Shown here in pieces: positions 6,665 through 16,291 of a stretch of DNA of 38,087 nt. The DNA is taken from the NCBI GenBank assembly GCA_041685505.1, contig JAWLFQ010000015.1, forward strand, positions 1 to 38,087, in the 5' to 3' direction. Each line of letters begins with the position of its first letter. The first letter of the stretch is position 1. Under the pieces are notes generated by a model. The model worked only from the letters and a program-made list of their open reading frames with translations. It had not been told where the DNA came from and made no database searches. Origin of the DNA: T1Sed10-7 sp041685505. Lineage in GTDB: Bacteria > Actinomycetota > Nitriliruptoria > Nitriliruptorales > Nitriliruptoraceae. The translations under genes were made by a program, and so were the position numbers.

Positions 6665-7145
6665 GCGCAGCCACCTCGGCGTCGACGGTGGCCAGCAGCG
6701 CGTCGGCATCCATCTGCAGGGACACGCCGTGGGCCCCGGCGCCGATGGTGACCGTGCCGGCGCCACGGATCGACGCGTCGGCCAGCACGGGCCAGCCGCC
6801 CTGCGCGCCGAAGGGTGTGATGGTGCCGCGTTCGTAGCCCGTCGCCGCCCGCGCCTCCTCGGCGTCGGGCAGTGACAGACGCGAGACACCGAGGTGGGCC
6901 CGCAGCTTCGGCCAGGAGAGCTGCGCGGGCCCCGGCACCAGCACCAGGACGTACCGTCCGGCGGCGAGGCGCACGACGAGGGTCTTGAGCAGGCGCTGCG
7001 GCGGGATGCCGTAGCGTGCAGCCGCCTCCTCCAGGCTGCGGGGCCGCTCGATACGCCGGACCTCGAAGGCGACGCCGGCGGCGCGGGCAGCCCGGATGGC
7101 CGGGGTGTCGACGTCGCCGCCCTGGGCGCCGTGCTCGGTGGTCAT
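6657..7145 (-). CDS. YbaK/EbsC (ProX-type) aminoacyl-tRNA deacylase family protein
   Basis: A 162-residue single-domain protein. Family features are the N-terminal FEVRR/RSLEEAAARYGIPPQRLLKTLVVR helix-turn region quoted in part (AARYGIPPQRLLKTLV), with the conserved Lys of KTL. The core strand YVLVLVPG and the late motif GTITPFGAQGGWPVLAD are also present. YbaK proteins hydrolyse mischarged Cys-tRNA(Pro) and related species. The exact specificity cannot be read here. The ATG overlaps the stop of the oxidoreductase upstream (ATGA, 7142-7145), so both are in one transcript. It converges on the cadherin-like gene. Confidence 0.85.
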   Translation of the reverse strand: MTTEHGAQGGDVDTPAIRAARAAGVAFEVRRIERPRSLEEAAARYGIPPQRLLKTLVVRLAAGRYVLVLVPGPAQLSWPKLRAHLGVSRLSLPDAEEARAATGYERGTITPFGAQGGWPVLADASIRGAGTVTIGAGAHGVSLQMDADALLATVDAEVAALT

Positions 7146-8110
7146 GGCAGGACCAGCAGCTTGCCGGTGGTGGTACCCGACGCCAGGTCCTCATGGGCGC
7201 GTCCCACCTCGGCCAGGGGGTAGCGGTCGTGGACCGCCAGCGCCAGCGCGCCGGTGCGGACCTGCTCCAGCACGCTCGACGCGCGCCACTCGAGCTCATC
7301 GGTCGATGCCACGTGGTGGAACAGCGACGGTCGCGTCAGGTAGAGCGATCCATGGGCGTTGAGCACCTGCAGGTCGATCGGCGGCACGGGTCCCGAGGAC
7401 GCCCCGTAGACCACCAGCAACCCGCGCGGGCGCAAGCTGCGCAGGGAGTCCTCGAAGGTCGCGGCGCCGACGGAGTCGTAGACCACGCCCACGCCCTCCC
7501 CGCCGGTCAGCTCCCGGACCGTGCGGGGGACGTCCACGTCCCGGTACAGCAGGACCTCCTCGGCACCGAGCGCGCGGACCTGCGCAGCCTTCTCCGGCGT
7601 CGAGGTGGCAGCCAGCACCCGGGCACCGCGACGCACGGCGAGCTGGACCAGCAGCCGTCCGACACCACCAGCGGCGGCGTAGGCCAGGACCGTCTCACCC
7701 TCGCGCAGGGTGGCCGTGGAGTGGGTCAGGAAGTGTGCGGTCATGCCCTGCAGCATCACGGTCGCGGCCTGCTCCGGTGTCACCCCCGCCGGGACCCGGA
7801 CGCAGCGGTCGGCCGGTACGCACACGTGGGTGGCGTAGGAACCCCGTGTGCCCGCCCAGGCGACCACGTCACCGACCTGGCGTGTGGTCACGTCAGAGCC
7901 GACGGCGACCACCTCGCCGGCGCCCTCCAGCCCGAGGCCGCCGGGCAGGTCGATGTCGTAGGCCCCCGAGCGCTGGTAGATGTCGATGAAGTTCACCCCT
8001 GCCGCGGCCACGGCCACGAGCACCTCCCCGGGCCCGGGTTCGGGCTCGGGGATCTCGGTGAGCTCGAGGACCTCCGGCCCGCCGGGTCGCTTCAGCCGGA
8101 TCGCCTGCAT
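7142..8110 (-). CDS. Quinone oxidoreductase (Qor-type, zinc-independent MDR)
   Basis: A 322-residue enzyme. The ATG at 8110 has a strong RBS (aggagg). Features include GVNFIDIYQRSGAY near residue 40 (the Qor signature region), the cofactor-binding YAAAGGVGRLLVQLA at about 145-160, VVYDSVGAATFEDSL, and the C-terminal DRYPLAEVGRAHEDLASGTTTGKLLV segment seen as short motifs (YPLAEVGRAHEDL). It would reduce quinones with NADPH in the cytoplasm. It is co-transcribed with the YbaK-like gene through an ATGA overlap. It is a paralogue of the enzyme at 4987-5943. Confidence 0.93.
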   Translation of the reverse strand: MQAIRLKRPGGPEVLELTEIPEPEPGPGEVLVAVAAAGVNFIDIYQRSGAYDIDLPGGLGLEGAGEVVAVGSDVTTRQVGDVVAWAGTRGSYATHVCVPADRCVRVPAGVTPEQAATVMLQGMTAHFLTHSTATLREGETVLAYAAAGGVGRLLVQLAVRRGARVLAATSTPEKAAQVRALGAEEVLLYRDVDVPRTVRELTGGEGVGVVYDSVGAATFEDSLRSLRPRGLLVVYGASSGPVPPIDLQVLNAHGSLYLTRPSLFHHVASTDELEWRASSVLEQVRTGALALAVHDRYPLAEVGRAHEDLASGTTTGKLLVLP

Positions 8111-8221
8111 AGGGGGCCTCCTGTGCCGGTGTGCGCCGTGGGCTCACGGCCTGGGAGGGGCACCGTAGTCACCCGCGTGCGCATGACCCCGGCCGGGTGG
8201 TCGCCGGGTGCGGGGGTGGCG

Positions 8222-8227
8222 TAGCCT
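8222..8227 (+). promoter_or_regulatory. Candidate -10 element of the MoxR operon
   Basis: TAGCCT, 50 nt before the chosen GTG start and 23 nt before the alternative ATG at 8251. It is the same hexamer as the nadD candidate at 23816. Confidence 0.45.
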
Positions 8228-8277
8228 CGCGCGAGCCGAGCGGCCCGCGGATGTCGGGCACGGTGAGGAGTCCGCTG

Positions 8278-9174
8278 GTGTCGCCCGACTTCGCCGGGGT
8301 GGAGGACGTCCGCGCGCGCCTGGAGGCGGCCGGCTACCTCGTCGACACCGCGATCGAGACGATCGTCTTCCTCGCCGAGCGGCTGGGCAAGCCCATCCTC
8401 GTCGAGGGCCCTGCCGGGGTCGGCAAGACCGAACTGGCGAAGGCCGTGGCCGCGGCCCGCGACGCGGAGCTCGTGCGCCTGCAGTGCTACGAGGGGCTCG
8501 ACGAGGCCAAGGCGCTGTACGAGTGGAACTACCGCAAGCAGCTGCTGCGCATCACCCACGCCCGCGGCGGTGAGGCCGGGGGAGGGGAGGCCTGGGACGA
8601 GGTCGAGGACGACCTGTTCAGCGAGGACTACCTCCTGGAACGCCCCCTGCTCCACGCCCTGCGCAACCCCCGCTACAGCGTGCTGCTGATCGACGAGGTC
8701 GACAAGGTGGACCTCGAGTTCGAGGCCCTGCTGCTGGAGATCCTGTCGGATTTCCAGGTGACGATCCCCGAGCTCGGCACCGTCACCGGTTCCCGCCAGC
8801 CCTTCGTCGTGCTCACCTCCAACGGCACCCGCGAGCTCTCCGAGGCGCTCAAGCGGCGCTGCCTCTACCTCCACATCGACTACCCGACCGTGGAACGGGA
8901 ACGGGCCATCGTCCGTTCCCGGGTGCCGGAGATCCCCGACACGATGGCCGACCAGCTCGTCCGCGTGGTGCGCTCGCTCCGGCAGCTGGAGCTGCGCAAG
9001 CCGCCGTCGGTGTCGGAGACCCTGGACTGGGCGCGCACGCTGTTGGCCCTGGGCTTCGGCACCGTGGACGAGGAGACCCTGCGGGCGACCATCAACGTGG
9101 CCCTCAAGCACCACCAGGACATCGACCGGGCACTGACCCAGCTCGCGGCACCGCAACGTCCCGGGCGGAACTGA
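8278..9174 (+). CDS. MoxR-family AAA+ ATPase
   Basis: A 298-residue ATPase with the GTG start at 8278, preferred because gaggag lies 7 nt upstream. An in-frame ATG at 8251 would add nine residues but has no RBS. Walker A is GPAGVGKTE (about residues 44-52) and Walker B is VLLIDEVDK (about 135-143). Sensor 1 is LTSNGTRELSEALKRRC, which also carries the arginine-finger region. MoxR proteins are chaperone-like ATPases that work with VWA-domain partners, for example in cofactor insertion (CoxD/CoxE) or stress protection (RavA/ViaA). The VWA partner is two genes downstream. No CO-dehydrogenase structural genes are nearby. Confidence 0.95.
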   Translation: MSPDFAGVEDVRARLEAAGYLVDTAIETIVFLAERLGKPILVEGPAGVGKTELAKAVAAARDAELVRLQCYEGLDEAKALYEWNYRKQLLRITHARGGEAGGGEAWDEVEDDLFSEDYLLERPLLHALRNPRYSVLLIDEVDKVDLEFEALLLEILSDFQVTIPELGTVTGSRQPFVVLTSNGTRELSEALKRRCLYLHIDYPTVERERAIVRSRVPEIPDTMADQLVRVVRSLRQLELRKPPSVSETLDWARTLLALGFGTVDEETLRATINVALKHHQDIDRALTQLAAPQRPGRN

Positions 9175-9177
9175 GCC

Positions 9178-10683
9178 GTGGCCCGCGATCCCCGCCGTCA
9201 GCTCTCTCCCGGTGCCCCGACCGAGGATCCCATGGCCGCCGACCGGCGGACCCTGCTGGTCGCGGGCGCTGCGATGGTCGGCCTGGTGGTCCTCGGTGTG
9301 GTCAGTGGTGCCCTGTTCGCCCGTTCGGCCTGCGACACGATCGCGCCGGAGCCCATCGCGGTGGGCGAGGTGCTCACCGGGGCCGCCCTCGCGGACACGG
9401 GCTCCGCCGCGGCGGTGACCGGGGCGCTGGGGGACCTGGCCCCGGAGGACCGGGTGGCCGTCGAGGACGCGGTGGGGGAGCTCGAGCAGCGGGTGGGGCC
9501 GGTGCGCGCGGTCGCGGCACTGCGCGACGTCGACCGACTGGCCGCGGTCGATGGGGGCGTCGCAGCGCTCGGTGGTGCGGTGCGTGTCCTGGAGGTCCCG
9601 GAGGACGGGCCCGTCGTGGCCCGCGGTGCGGTGAGCCTCCAGGAGGGGCTGGCCGTGGGTGACGGCGCCCACCTGTACAGCCTGGCGATCACCAACCCCC
9701 TGACGGGGCAGGTGGATGCGTTGCAACCCCTCGACGGGGAGCTCGAGGGGATGACCTGCGTCGACACGGCACTGGTCGGCAGCCCGCTGGCCTTCCACCT
9801 CGACGCCGGTGACGGGGAGCTGTTGCTGCTGCGCATCGAGGAGGACGGCGAGGACCCGGAGCTGGAGCTGCGCGACCCCGTGGCAGGGCGGCGTTGGGCC
9901 GCCGAACTGGCGCTGCCGACAGCGCCGGCCGGACTGGCGGGGGCCCGGTTGACCGGCCGGCTCGGTCCGGATGCGGCCGTGGTGGCCACCCGCACGGCTG
10001 CCGAGGACGAGGTCGCGGTCGTCACGGCCGTGGAACGCTCCGACGGGTCACCACGCTGGCGCCTGGACCGGGACGAGCTGCGCGCCGCCGGCGTGCCACT
10101 GCCCGCAGCGCCGGTGCGGGCGGAGGTGGCCGCCCTCGGTACCGAGGTGGTGGTGGTGGGCATGCGCGAGGTGGATGGTGACGGTCGCGCCGACGAGGAG
10201 GCGGAGCAGGATGCCCGCGCCCGTGGTGCGCACCGGCTGGTGCTGCTCGACGCAGCCACGGGACGGGTGCTGGGGGTCGAGGCGCTGGCGCCGGGCGAGC
10301 GGGTCGCTGCGGCGACCGCCGACGGCGCCCGTGCCGAGCTGGTGGTGACCGATCTCGAGGCGGGCGGTGTCAGGCTCGTCGAGCTGTCACCGGCCGGTCT
10401 CGACGAGGTGGTCACCGATGCGCTCGGCGCGCCGGGGCGGACCCTCGCCGGTGATGCCGAGGGTCCGTTGCGCGCCGTGGGGCGTGGTCCGGCGGGGGTG
10501 GTGAGCACCTCGGGGGCACGCGCCGGTGTCGCGGCGCTCGGCGGACCACTCGCCGTGGTGGAGGATGCGGGTGCGGTGTCGTTGCCGCTGCGGACGATCG
10601 ATGTGGTGTCCCATGCGGGTGGTACCAGCCTGCTGCTGGCCGGTGAGGACGGGGCCCGTGTGTTGCTGACCGTCGGCGCGTGA
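9178..10683 (+). CDS. Membrane-anchored PQQ-like beta-propeller protein
   Basis: 501 residues from the GTG at 9178, which is 3 nt after the MoxR stop. An ATG at 9232 (MAADRRTLLVAG) is an alternative start with a shorter N-terminus. One TM segment lies at about residues 25-48 and is followed by about 450 residues that should be outside the membrane. Propeller-blade features are D-G-S-P-R-W (about 286-291) and LLDAATGRVLG (about 355-365), of the type seen in PQQ/WD-like repeats. The rest is Val/Ala/Asp/Glu-rich beta-strand sequence with no catalytic motif. The position between MoxR and the VWA gene with almost no spacing indicates one operon and a shared task. The role is unknown. Confidence 0.75.
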   Translation: MARDPRRQLSPGAPTEDPMAADRRTLLVAGAAMVGLVVLGVVSGALFARSACDTIAPEPIAVGEVLTGAALADTGSAAAVTGALGDLAPEDRVAVEDAVGELEQRVGPVRAVAALRDVDRLAAVDGGVAALGGAVRVLEVPEDGPVVARGAVSLQEGLAVGDGAHLYSLAITNPLTGQVDALQPLDGELEGMTCVDTALVGSPLAFHLDAGDGELLLLRIEEDGEDPELELRDPVAGRRWAAELALPTAPAGLAGARLTGRLGPDAAVVATRTAAEDEVAVVTAVERSDGSPRWRLDRDELRAAGVPLPAAPVRAEVAALGTEVVVVGMREVDGDGRADEEAEQDARARGAHRLVLLDAATGRVLGVEALAPGERVAAATADGARAELVVTDLEAGGVRLVELSPAGLDEVVTDALGAPGRTLAGDAEGPLRAVGRGPAGVVSTSGARAGVAALGGPLAVVEDAGAVSLPLRTIDVVSHAGGTSLLLAGEDGARVLLTVGA

Positions 10684-10692
10684 GGTGTGGTC

Positions 10693-12114
10693 ATGACCGG
10701 GCACGAGGCGTCGAGCTCGGGATCTGCGGAGCTGCCCGGCGTCGCGAGCCGGATCCTCGAGCTCGTGGCGGCCCTGCGGCGCGCCGGCCTGCCAGCTGCG
10801 CAGGCCGAGGCGATCGATGCCATGCGTGCCCTGGCACACGTCGAGTTGCTCGAGCGGGACCAGTTGCGTGAGGCCCTGGCGGCGGTGACGGTGACGTCGC
10901 GCAGCCACCGCTCCACCTTCGATGAGCTGTTCGACCTGTACCTGCCGGCGCGGGACGTCGCCGCAGGCCCCGCGCAACGACCGGCCGCGCACTGCGGTGA
11001 CCCGGCAGCACAGCCGGACCCCGAAGCGCTGCTCGAGGACGTGATCGAGGCCCTGGGTGGCGGGCGTGAGGACGCCATCCGCGGCGCAGCCCGTCGGGCG
11101 GTGGAGCGTCATGGACGGGTCGAGGGTCAGGACGGGCGCGCCACCTACTTCCAGTACCGGGTGTTCCGTGCGATCGACCTGGATCGTCTGCTCCGAGAGC
11201 TCCTGCAGCGCGAGCAGGACGATCATGAGGAGGCCCTGACCCCACTACAGGAGCGCCTGCTCGAGGACGAGTTCCGGCGGCGTGTGCGGGCCTTCCAGCA
11301 GGAGGTGGACGCGGAGGTCCGTCGGCACGCCGCCGAGGATCGTGGGGTCGACCGGGTCGCTGACCGGGTCGTACGGCCACCGATCGAGGAGCGCGACCTG
11401 TTCCACCTCGACCGTGAGGAACAGCAGGAGCTGCGGGCGCAGGTCCGACCCCTGGCACGCAAGCTGGCGACACGCGTCGCCGCGAAGCGGCGTATCGGGC
11501 GCGACGGGCGTCTGGACGTGCGTCGGACCGTGCGACGGTCGCTGATCACCGGTGGGGTCCCCTTCGAGCCGATCTTCCTGCCCCGGCGTCCCCACCGCCC
11601 CGAGCTGGTGGTGCTGTGCGACGTGTCGGGGTCGGTGGCCTCCTTCGCACGCTTCACCCTGCAGCTGGTCCATGCCCTCCAGGAACAGTTCGCCACGGTG
11701 CGCTCCTATGCCTTCATCGACGCGCTCGACGAGGTGACCGGCTGGTTCGCCCATCAGGACGCCGCCGACGCCATGCGTCAGGTCCTCACCGAGGCGAACC
11801 TGGTGTGGCTGGACGGGCACTCCGACTACGGCCGGGCGCTGGCGCAGTTCCACAGTGAGCACGCGCGAACGCTCACCCCACGCACGACGGTGCTGATCCT
11901 GGGGGACGCGCGCAACAACCACCGGCAGTCCAACGCCTGGGTACTGGCCGAGCTCCAGCGTCGTGCGCGGCACGTGTACTGGTTGAACCCCGAACCCCAG
12001 CGGTTCTGGGACACGGGCGACTCGATCGCCGCGAGTTACGCGCGCTACGTCGACGACATGGTCGAGGTCCGCAACCTCGCCCAACTGGCTCGCTTCGTCG
12101 AGCGCATCGCCTGA
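10693..12114 (+). CDS. VWA-domain CoxE-like protein
   Basis: A 473-residue cytoplasmic protein. The ATG at 10693 lies 9 nt after the upstream stop, with gaggtg as RBS. A helical, charged N-terminal half contains many Glu/Arg stretches (about 130-270). A von Willebrand A domain follows, with the MIDAS motif DVSGSVASF (Asp310-Ser312-Ser314) and later ILGDARNN (MIDAS Asp). The family (CoxE/DUF58-like, ViaA-like) pairs with MoxR ATPases. The closing segment WLNPEPQRFWDTGDS is typical of CoxE-like proteins. It is the last gene of the MoxR-propeller-VWA operon and is followed by a GC-rich hairpin at 12127-12169. Confidence 0.92.
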   Translation: MTGHEASSSGSAELPGVASRILELVAALRRAGLPAAQAEAIDAMRALAHVELLERDQLREALAAVTVTSRSHRSTFDELFDLYLPARDVAAGPAQRPAAHCGDPAAQPDPEALLEDVIEALGGGREDAIRGAARRAVERHGRVEGQDGRATYFQYRVFRAIDLDRLLRELLQREQDDHEEALTPLQERLLEDEFRRRVRAFQQEVDAEVRRHAAEDRGVDRVADRVVRPPIEERDLFHLDREEQQELRAQVRPLARKLATRVAAKRRIGRDGRLDVRRTVRRSLITGGVPFEPIFLPRRPHRPELVVLCDVSGSVASFARFTLQLVHALQEQFATVRSYAFIDALDEVTGWFAHQDAADAMRQVLTEANLVWLDGHSDYGRALAQFHSEHARTLTPRTTVLILGDARNNHRQSNAWVLAELQRRARHVYWLNPEPQRFWDTGDSIAASYARYVDDMVEVRNLAQLARFVERIA

Positions 12115-12126
12115 CGGCCGAGGGCT

Positions 12127-12169
12127 GCGAGGGGGCCGGCGGCGGGTATCCGGCGGCGCTGGCCCTCGC
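12127..12169. terminator. Candidate bidirectional terminator hairpin
   Basis: GCGAGGG (12127-12133) pairs with CCCTCGC (12163-12169), and after a 2-nt bulge CCGGCG pairs with CGCTGG. This gives about 13 pairs in the 58-bp gap between the convergent VWA and HNH genes. There is no T-run on either side, as is usual in such GC-rich genomes. Confidence 0.4.
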
Positions 12170-12172
12170 CGG

Positions 12173-13864
12173 TCAGTCCGTGGTCGGACCGGGTGATGTC
12201 GGCTCCGGTGGGGCCGGTCCGGGCGGGGCCGGCCCGGGCGGATCGGCGGTCGGTCGCCACGTCGCCGGGACGGTGTCACTGTGCAGCCCGCTGCGACGGT
12301 GGATCCAGCGTCGGCGTCCATCCGCCGACTGGTGGACCTGCCAGCCGTCGCGTTCCTTGCGTCGGTTGTGGCGCGGGCACACGGGCGCGAGCTCGCTGAT
12401 GTCGGTCGTACCCGGGAGGTCGTCGGGGCGCGGCGCGTGCCATGGTCGGGCGTGGTCGATGTCGGCGCAGCGCGCCGGCTCCTCACAGCCAGGGGCTGCA
12501 CAGGTGTCGTGCAGCGCCAGCACCGCGTCACGCAGCCAGCCCGGGGCGACCCGTTGGCGTCGTCCGACCCCGACCACGCCGCCCGTGTCGTCGAGGATCA
12601 CGGTCCGCAGATCCGCACCCCGCTCGTCCACCAGCCGTTGTGCCGTCCGGCTGCTGACGCTGACGTGACCACCCAGCAACGAGGTCAGCAGGGTCCCGGG
12701 TGTCCGCGCACGATCGAGCAGGCTGTCGAGGTCGGCGCGCAGGAGCAGCTGGGGACGGCTGCCCGTCGCTTCGTCGGCCGGAAGGGTCGGTGGGTCATCG
12801 GCATCGCCTCCGGTTCCGGCGGTGCCACGCTGCTCGACCGGCGTCCGGTCGCCGCCGGGCAGGCCGGCCTCGAGCAGGGTTACCAGCCGGCGTGCGCGGG
12901 CGTGTCCGGCGGCTGCGCCGGCGGCGGTCTCCTCCAGCGCCGCGTCCACCACCGCCCACGACGTGGCTCCCAGCTCACCCCACAGCCGACCCCCCGATCC
13001 GTCGAGCCGTGGCTGCAGGGCCAGGAACTCGCGCTCCTGCGCCGCCCGCTCCCGGCGCTCCGCGTGCTCGGGTCGCAGCGTCGACAGTGACCAGGCGATC
13101 ACGCGTGTGATGGCGTCGGGCTCCGCACCGCCGACGCCGTCGAGGGCGTGGGCGATCGCGGTGTCGACGCGCTCGTCGAGATGCGACGGCAGGCTGCGTG
13201 CCTTCAAGGCGACGGAGCGGACCTGCGCCCAGGACAGCCGCCCCTCCTGGAAGGCAGCCCGCAGGGTCGGCAGGCGTCGGACCATCTCCGCCGCCGCGAG
13301 GAGCATGCGGGCATCGGCACGGGTCCGGCGGGCGATGGTGGTCACCCAGGCGTCGATCGCGACGCCCGTGGTGGCGACGACGTCGACGTGGTCCTGCAGC
13401 AGCAGGATGCCCTCGATCGCGCGGGCGATGAGCCGGTCGGCTTCCCGCAGTTGCTCCAGGACCGTGGCCAGACCCGGGATCTCCGCGAGGATCGGCAGGT
13501 CGAAGGGGGGTGCGCCCTCTCCGGGCCTCGGCGCATCGAGGTCGTGCACGTAGCGCCAGGCGGCGTCATCGACCGGGTGCGGGGGGCGCTGCGGTGCGTG
13601 GGGTGTCCCGGGCCCGTCTGCCCCGCGAGTCGGCTCCTGACCGCCGCCGCTGAGGGGCACCGATCCCGTGGGGCTGACGTCGTAGTTCGCCGTGTGTTCG
13701 CGCACCACCCGTGGTCGTGTGCCGCCGCGGTGCCGTGCTGATCCCTCCGGCCGGCAGGAGTTACGGACACCACCGGTCGGTGGGGGTGTGCTGGCGGCGG
13801 TGCCGCTCGGGTAGCCGGCCGGAGGGTGGTCCGGCGGTCGCGGGACGATCGTCGATGGGCTCAT
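12173..13864 (-). CDS. DUF222 / HNH endonuclease domain protein (13E12-type), SOS-controlled
   Basis: A 563-residue protein. A variable Pro-rich N-terminus of about 110 residues is followed by the helical DUF222 domain (from about FDLPILAEIPG to about residue 330). A C-terminal HNH nuclease (about 450-515) has the pattern CAAPGCEEPARCADIDHARPW, split here as C-x4-C, DIDH, then PVCPRHNRRK and W. The tail is Pro-rich (GPAPPGPAPPEP). I chose the ATG at 13864: a perfect LexA box ends 5 nt upstream and its internal TATGTT sits 7 nt before this ATG, fitting a leaderless, LexA-repressed transcript. An ATG at 13876 would lie inside the box. 13E12 proteins in mycobacteria are known to be DNA-damage inducible in part, and their biochemical role is unsettled. 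The gene may be multi-copy in its genome. Confidence 0.92.
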   Translation of the reverse strand: MSPSTIVPRPPDHPPAGYPSGTAASTPPPTGGVRNSCRPEGSARHRGGTRPRVVREHTANYDVSPTGSVPLSGGGQEPTRGADGPGTPHAPQRPPHPVDDAAWRYVHDLDAPRPGEGAPPFDLPILAEIPGLATVLEQLREADRLIARAIEGILLLQDHVDVVATTGVAIDAWVTTIARRTRADARMLLAAAEMVRRLPTLRAAFQEGRLSWAQVRSVALKARSLPSHLDERVDTAIAHALDGVGGAEPDAITRVIAWSLSTLRPEHAERRERAAQEREFLALQPRLDGSGGRLWGELGATSWAVVDAALEETAAGAAAGHARARRLVTLLEAGLPGGDRTPVEQRGTAGTGGDADDPPTLPADEATGSRPQLLLRADLDSLLDRARTPGTLLTSLLGGHVSVSSRTAQRLVDERGADLRTVILDDTGGVVGVGRRQRVAPGWLRDAVLALHDTCAAPGCEEPARCADIDHARPWHAPRPDDLPGTTDISELAPVCPRHNRRKERDGWQVHQSADGRRRWIHRRSGLHSDTVPATWRPTADPPGPAPPGPAPPEPTSPGPTTD

Positions 13865-13868
13865 GGGG

Positions 13869-13884
13869 TCGAACATACGTTCGA
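13869..13884. promoter_or_regulatory. LexA (SOS) box
   Basis: TCGAACATACGTTCGA is a perfect 6-4-6 palindrome matching the actinobacterial/Bacillus-type LexA consensus CGAACnnnnGTTCG with both flanking bases. On the minus strand it contains TATGTT, which is positioned as a -10 for the HNH gene (ATG at 13864). Bound LexA would therefore block the promoter directly. The divergent serine-protease gene starts 117 bp away and is less likely to be controlled by it. Confidence 0.92.
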
Positions 13885-14000
13885 TATCCGGGATCCGCAA
13901 GGGTGCGGTAACGATCGCCGCCCGACCGCGCTGCGAGCGCGCTCGGGACCTGTCTGGCCGCACGGGGTACCGTCGAACCGTTCCCGAGCGGACGGCAGGT

Positions 14001-14729
14001 GTGGACGCCGAGCAGGACGATCTGGACGGCTTCCAGACCAGCATGTCGCGCGTGTTCGGACGCCTGCGTCTGGTGCTCGGCGTGCTGGTGGCGCTGGCCA
14101 TGCTGATCCCCGCCGGCGGGTGGCTCCTCGACCGACTCGCCTTCCAGAGCGCCGGTGACCAGGTGGAGGAGGCCCTCGGCGACGAGGCGGCCCTCGCCGA
14201 TGCGCTGCTGCTGGTACGCAGCGTGGACTGCCTCGGTCGGTCCCGTACCGGCAGCGCCTTCACCGTCGAGGTCGACGGTGTCGCGACGGTGCTCACCAAC
14301 CGTCACGTGGTCGAGGGCGCCCGTTCGACGGTGGTGCAGCCCCTCGACAGCCCTCAGGGCATCCAGGTCACCGCGGTGCTGGAGTCGCCCAGCGCCGACG
14401 TGGCGGTCCTCTCCATCGAGGAGACGGCCGTACCGCCGCCGTTGCCGCCGGGGGCACCCGTCACACTGGGTCAGTCCATTCGGACCGTCGGGTTCCCGGG
14501 GTCGCGTCCGGCCTTCCGTCAGGGACGCGTCGACCGGGTGGAGGACGACCGTCTCCTGCTCGCCCTGCAGGTCGGCGCCGGTGCCTCGGGCTCGCCGGTG
14601 CTCGACGACGACGGCGCCGTGGTGGGGCAGGTCTACGCCCGCACGAACGATGGGCGCGGGGTCGCGACCCCGTGGCAGCGTGTCGTGGACGCGGTCCGAG
14701 GCGCACAGCCGGCCGCGTCGTGTTCCTGA
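14001..14729 (+). CDS. Membrane-anchored trypsin-like serine protease (HtrA-like, S1C/S1-type)
   Basis: 242 residues from the GTG at 14001 (VDAEQDDLDGFQ). The RBS is weak (ggcaggt), and an ATG at 14043 is an alternative start. One TM segment at about residues 20-42 anchors an external protease domain. The triad can be read as His102 (TNRHVVEGA), Asp133 (SADVAVLSIE) and Ser196 (GAGASGSPVLDDDG). No PDZ domain follows, and the protein ends about 45 residues after the serine. Such anchored proteases serve in envelope protein quality control or signal cleavage. The target is unknown. The gene is divergent from the SOS-controlled HNH gene and has no partner downstream. Confidence 0.88.
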   Translation: MDAEQDDLDGFQTSMSRVFGRLRLVLGVLVALAMLIPAGGWLLDRLAFQSAGDQVEEALGDEAALADALLLVRSVDCLGRSRTGSAFTVEVDGVATVLTNRHVVEGARSTVVQPLDSPQGIQVTAVLESPSADVAVLSIEETAVPPPLPPGAPVTLGQSIRTVGFPGSRPAFRQGRVDRVEDDRLLLALQVGAGASGSPVLDDDGAVVGQVYARTNDGRGVATPWQRVVDAVRGAQPAASCS

Positions 14730-14769
14730 CCGCCTGCCACCACCTCGGTGTCGCTGGTGCCGCGAACGT

Positions 14770-14825
14770 GGTCCGGCGTCCCCGGTCCGGCGCGCCCGGT
14801 CCGGCGCGCCCGGTCCGGCACGCTC
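14770..14825. repeat. Four tandem 14-bp repeats between protease and thiolase genes
   Basis: Copies are GGTCCGGCGTCCCC (14770), GGTCCGGCGCGCCC (14784), the same again (14798), and GGTCCGGCACGCTC (14812). They lie in the 295-bp gap 14730-15024, which otherwise shows no gene. The remainder of the gap holds a possible TATCGT -10 at 14876 and an RBS (gaggag) before fadA. The array could be a regulator site or simple slippage. Confidence 0.85.
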
Positions 14826-15024
14826 CATCCGGGGTGGGTGCGCCGTCCGATGTCACGTTGGAACGGATCCTCACGTATCGTCTCGGGGTGTGACGCAGGC
14901 GGGAGAGCCGGCGCCACCGGGCGGGACCGCGGCCGAGCGGGCACCGTCATCGGGCGGCGACCGCGGGCCTGCGGACACCGCCGCCAGGCGAGGACCGCCA
15001 CCGAGCGAGGACGAGGAGCCAGCG

Positions 15025-16236
<1,212 letters not shown>

Positions 16237-16291
16237 CCCCGCGCACCCGATCCACCCGCGTCATCGACGCCACCACCTCGAGGGAGCCGCT

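Noticed and set aside
8278..12114. CO dehydrogenase (cox) maturation locus
   Set aside because: Only the CoxD/CoxE-like pair type is present; no coxL, coxM or coxS-like sequence occurs in the window.
13968..13984. Second LexA-like box (tcgaaccgttcc) near the protease start
   Set aside because: The two half-sites have no 4-bp spacer and the right half is incomplete.
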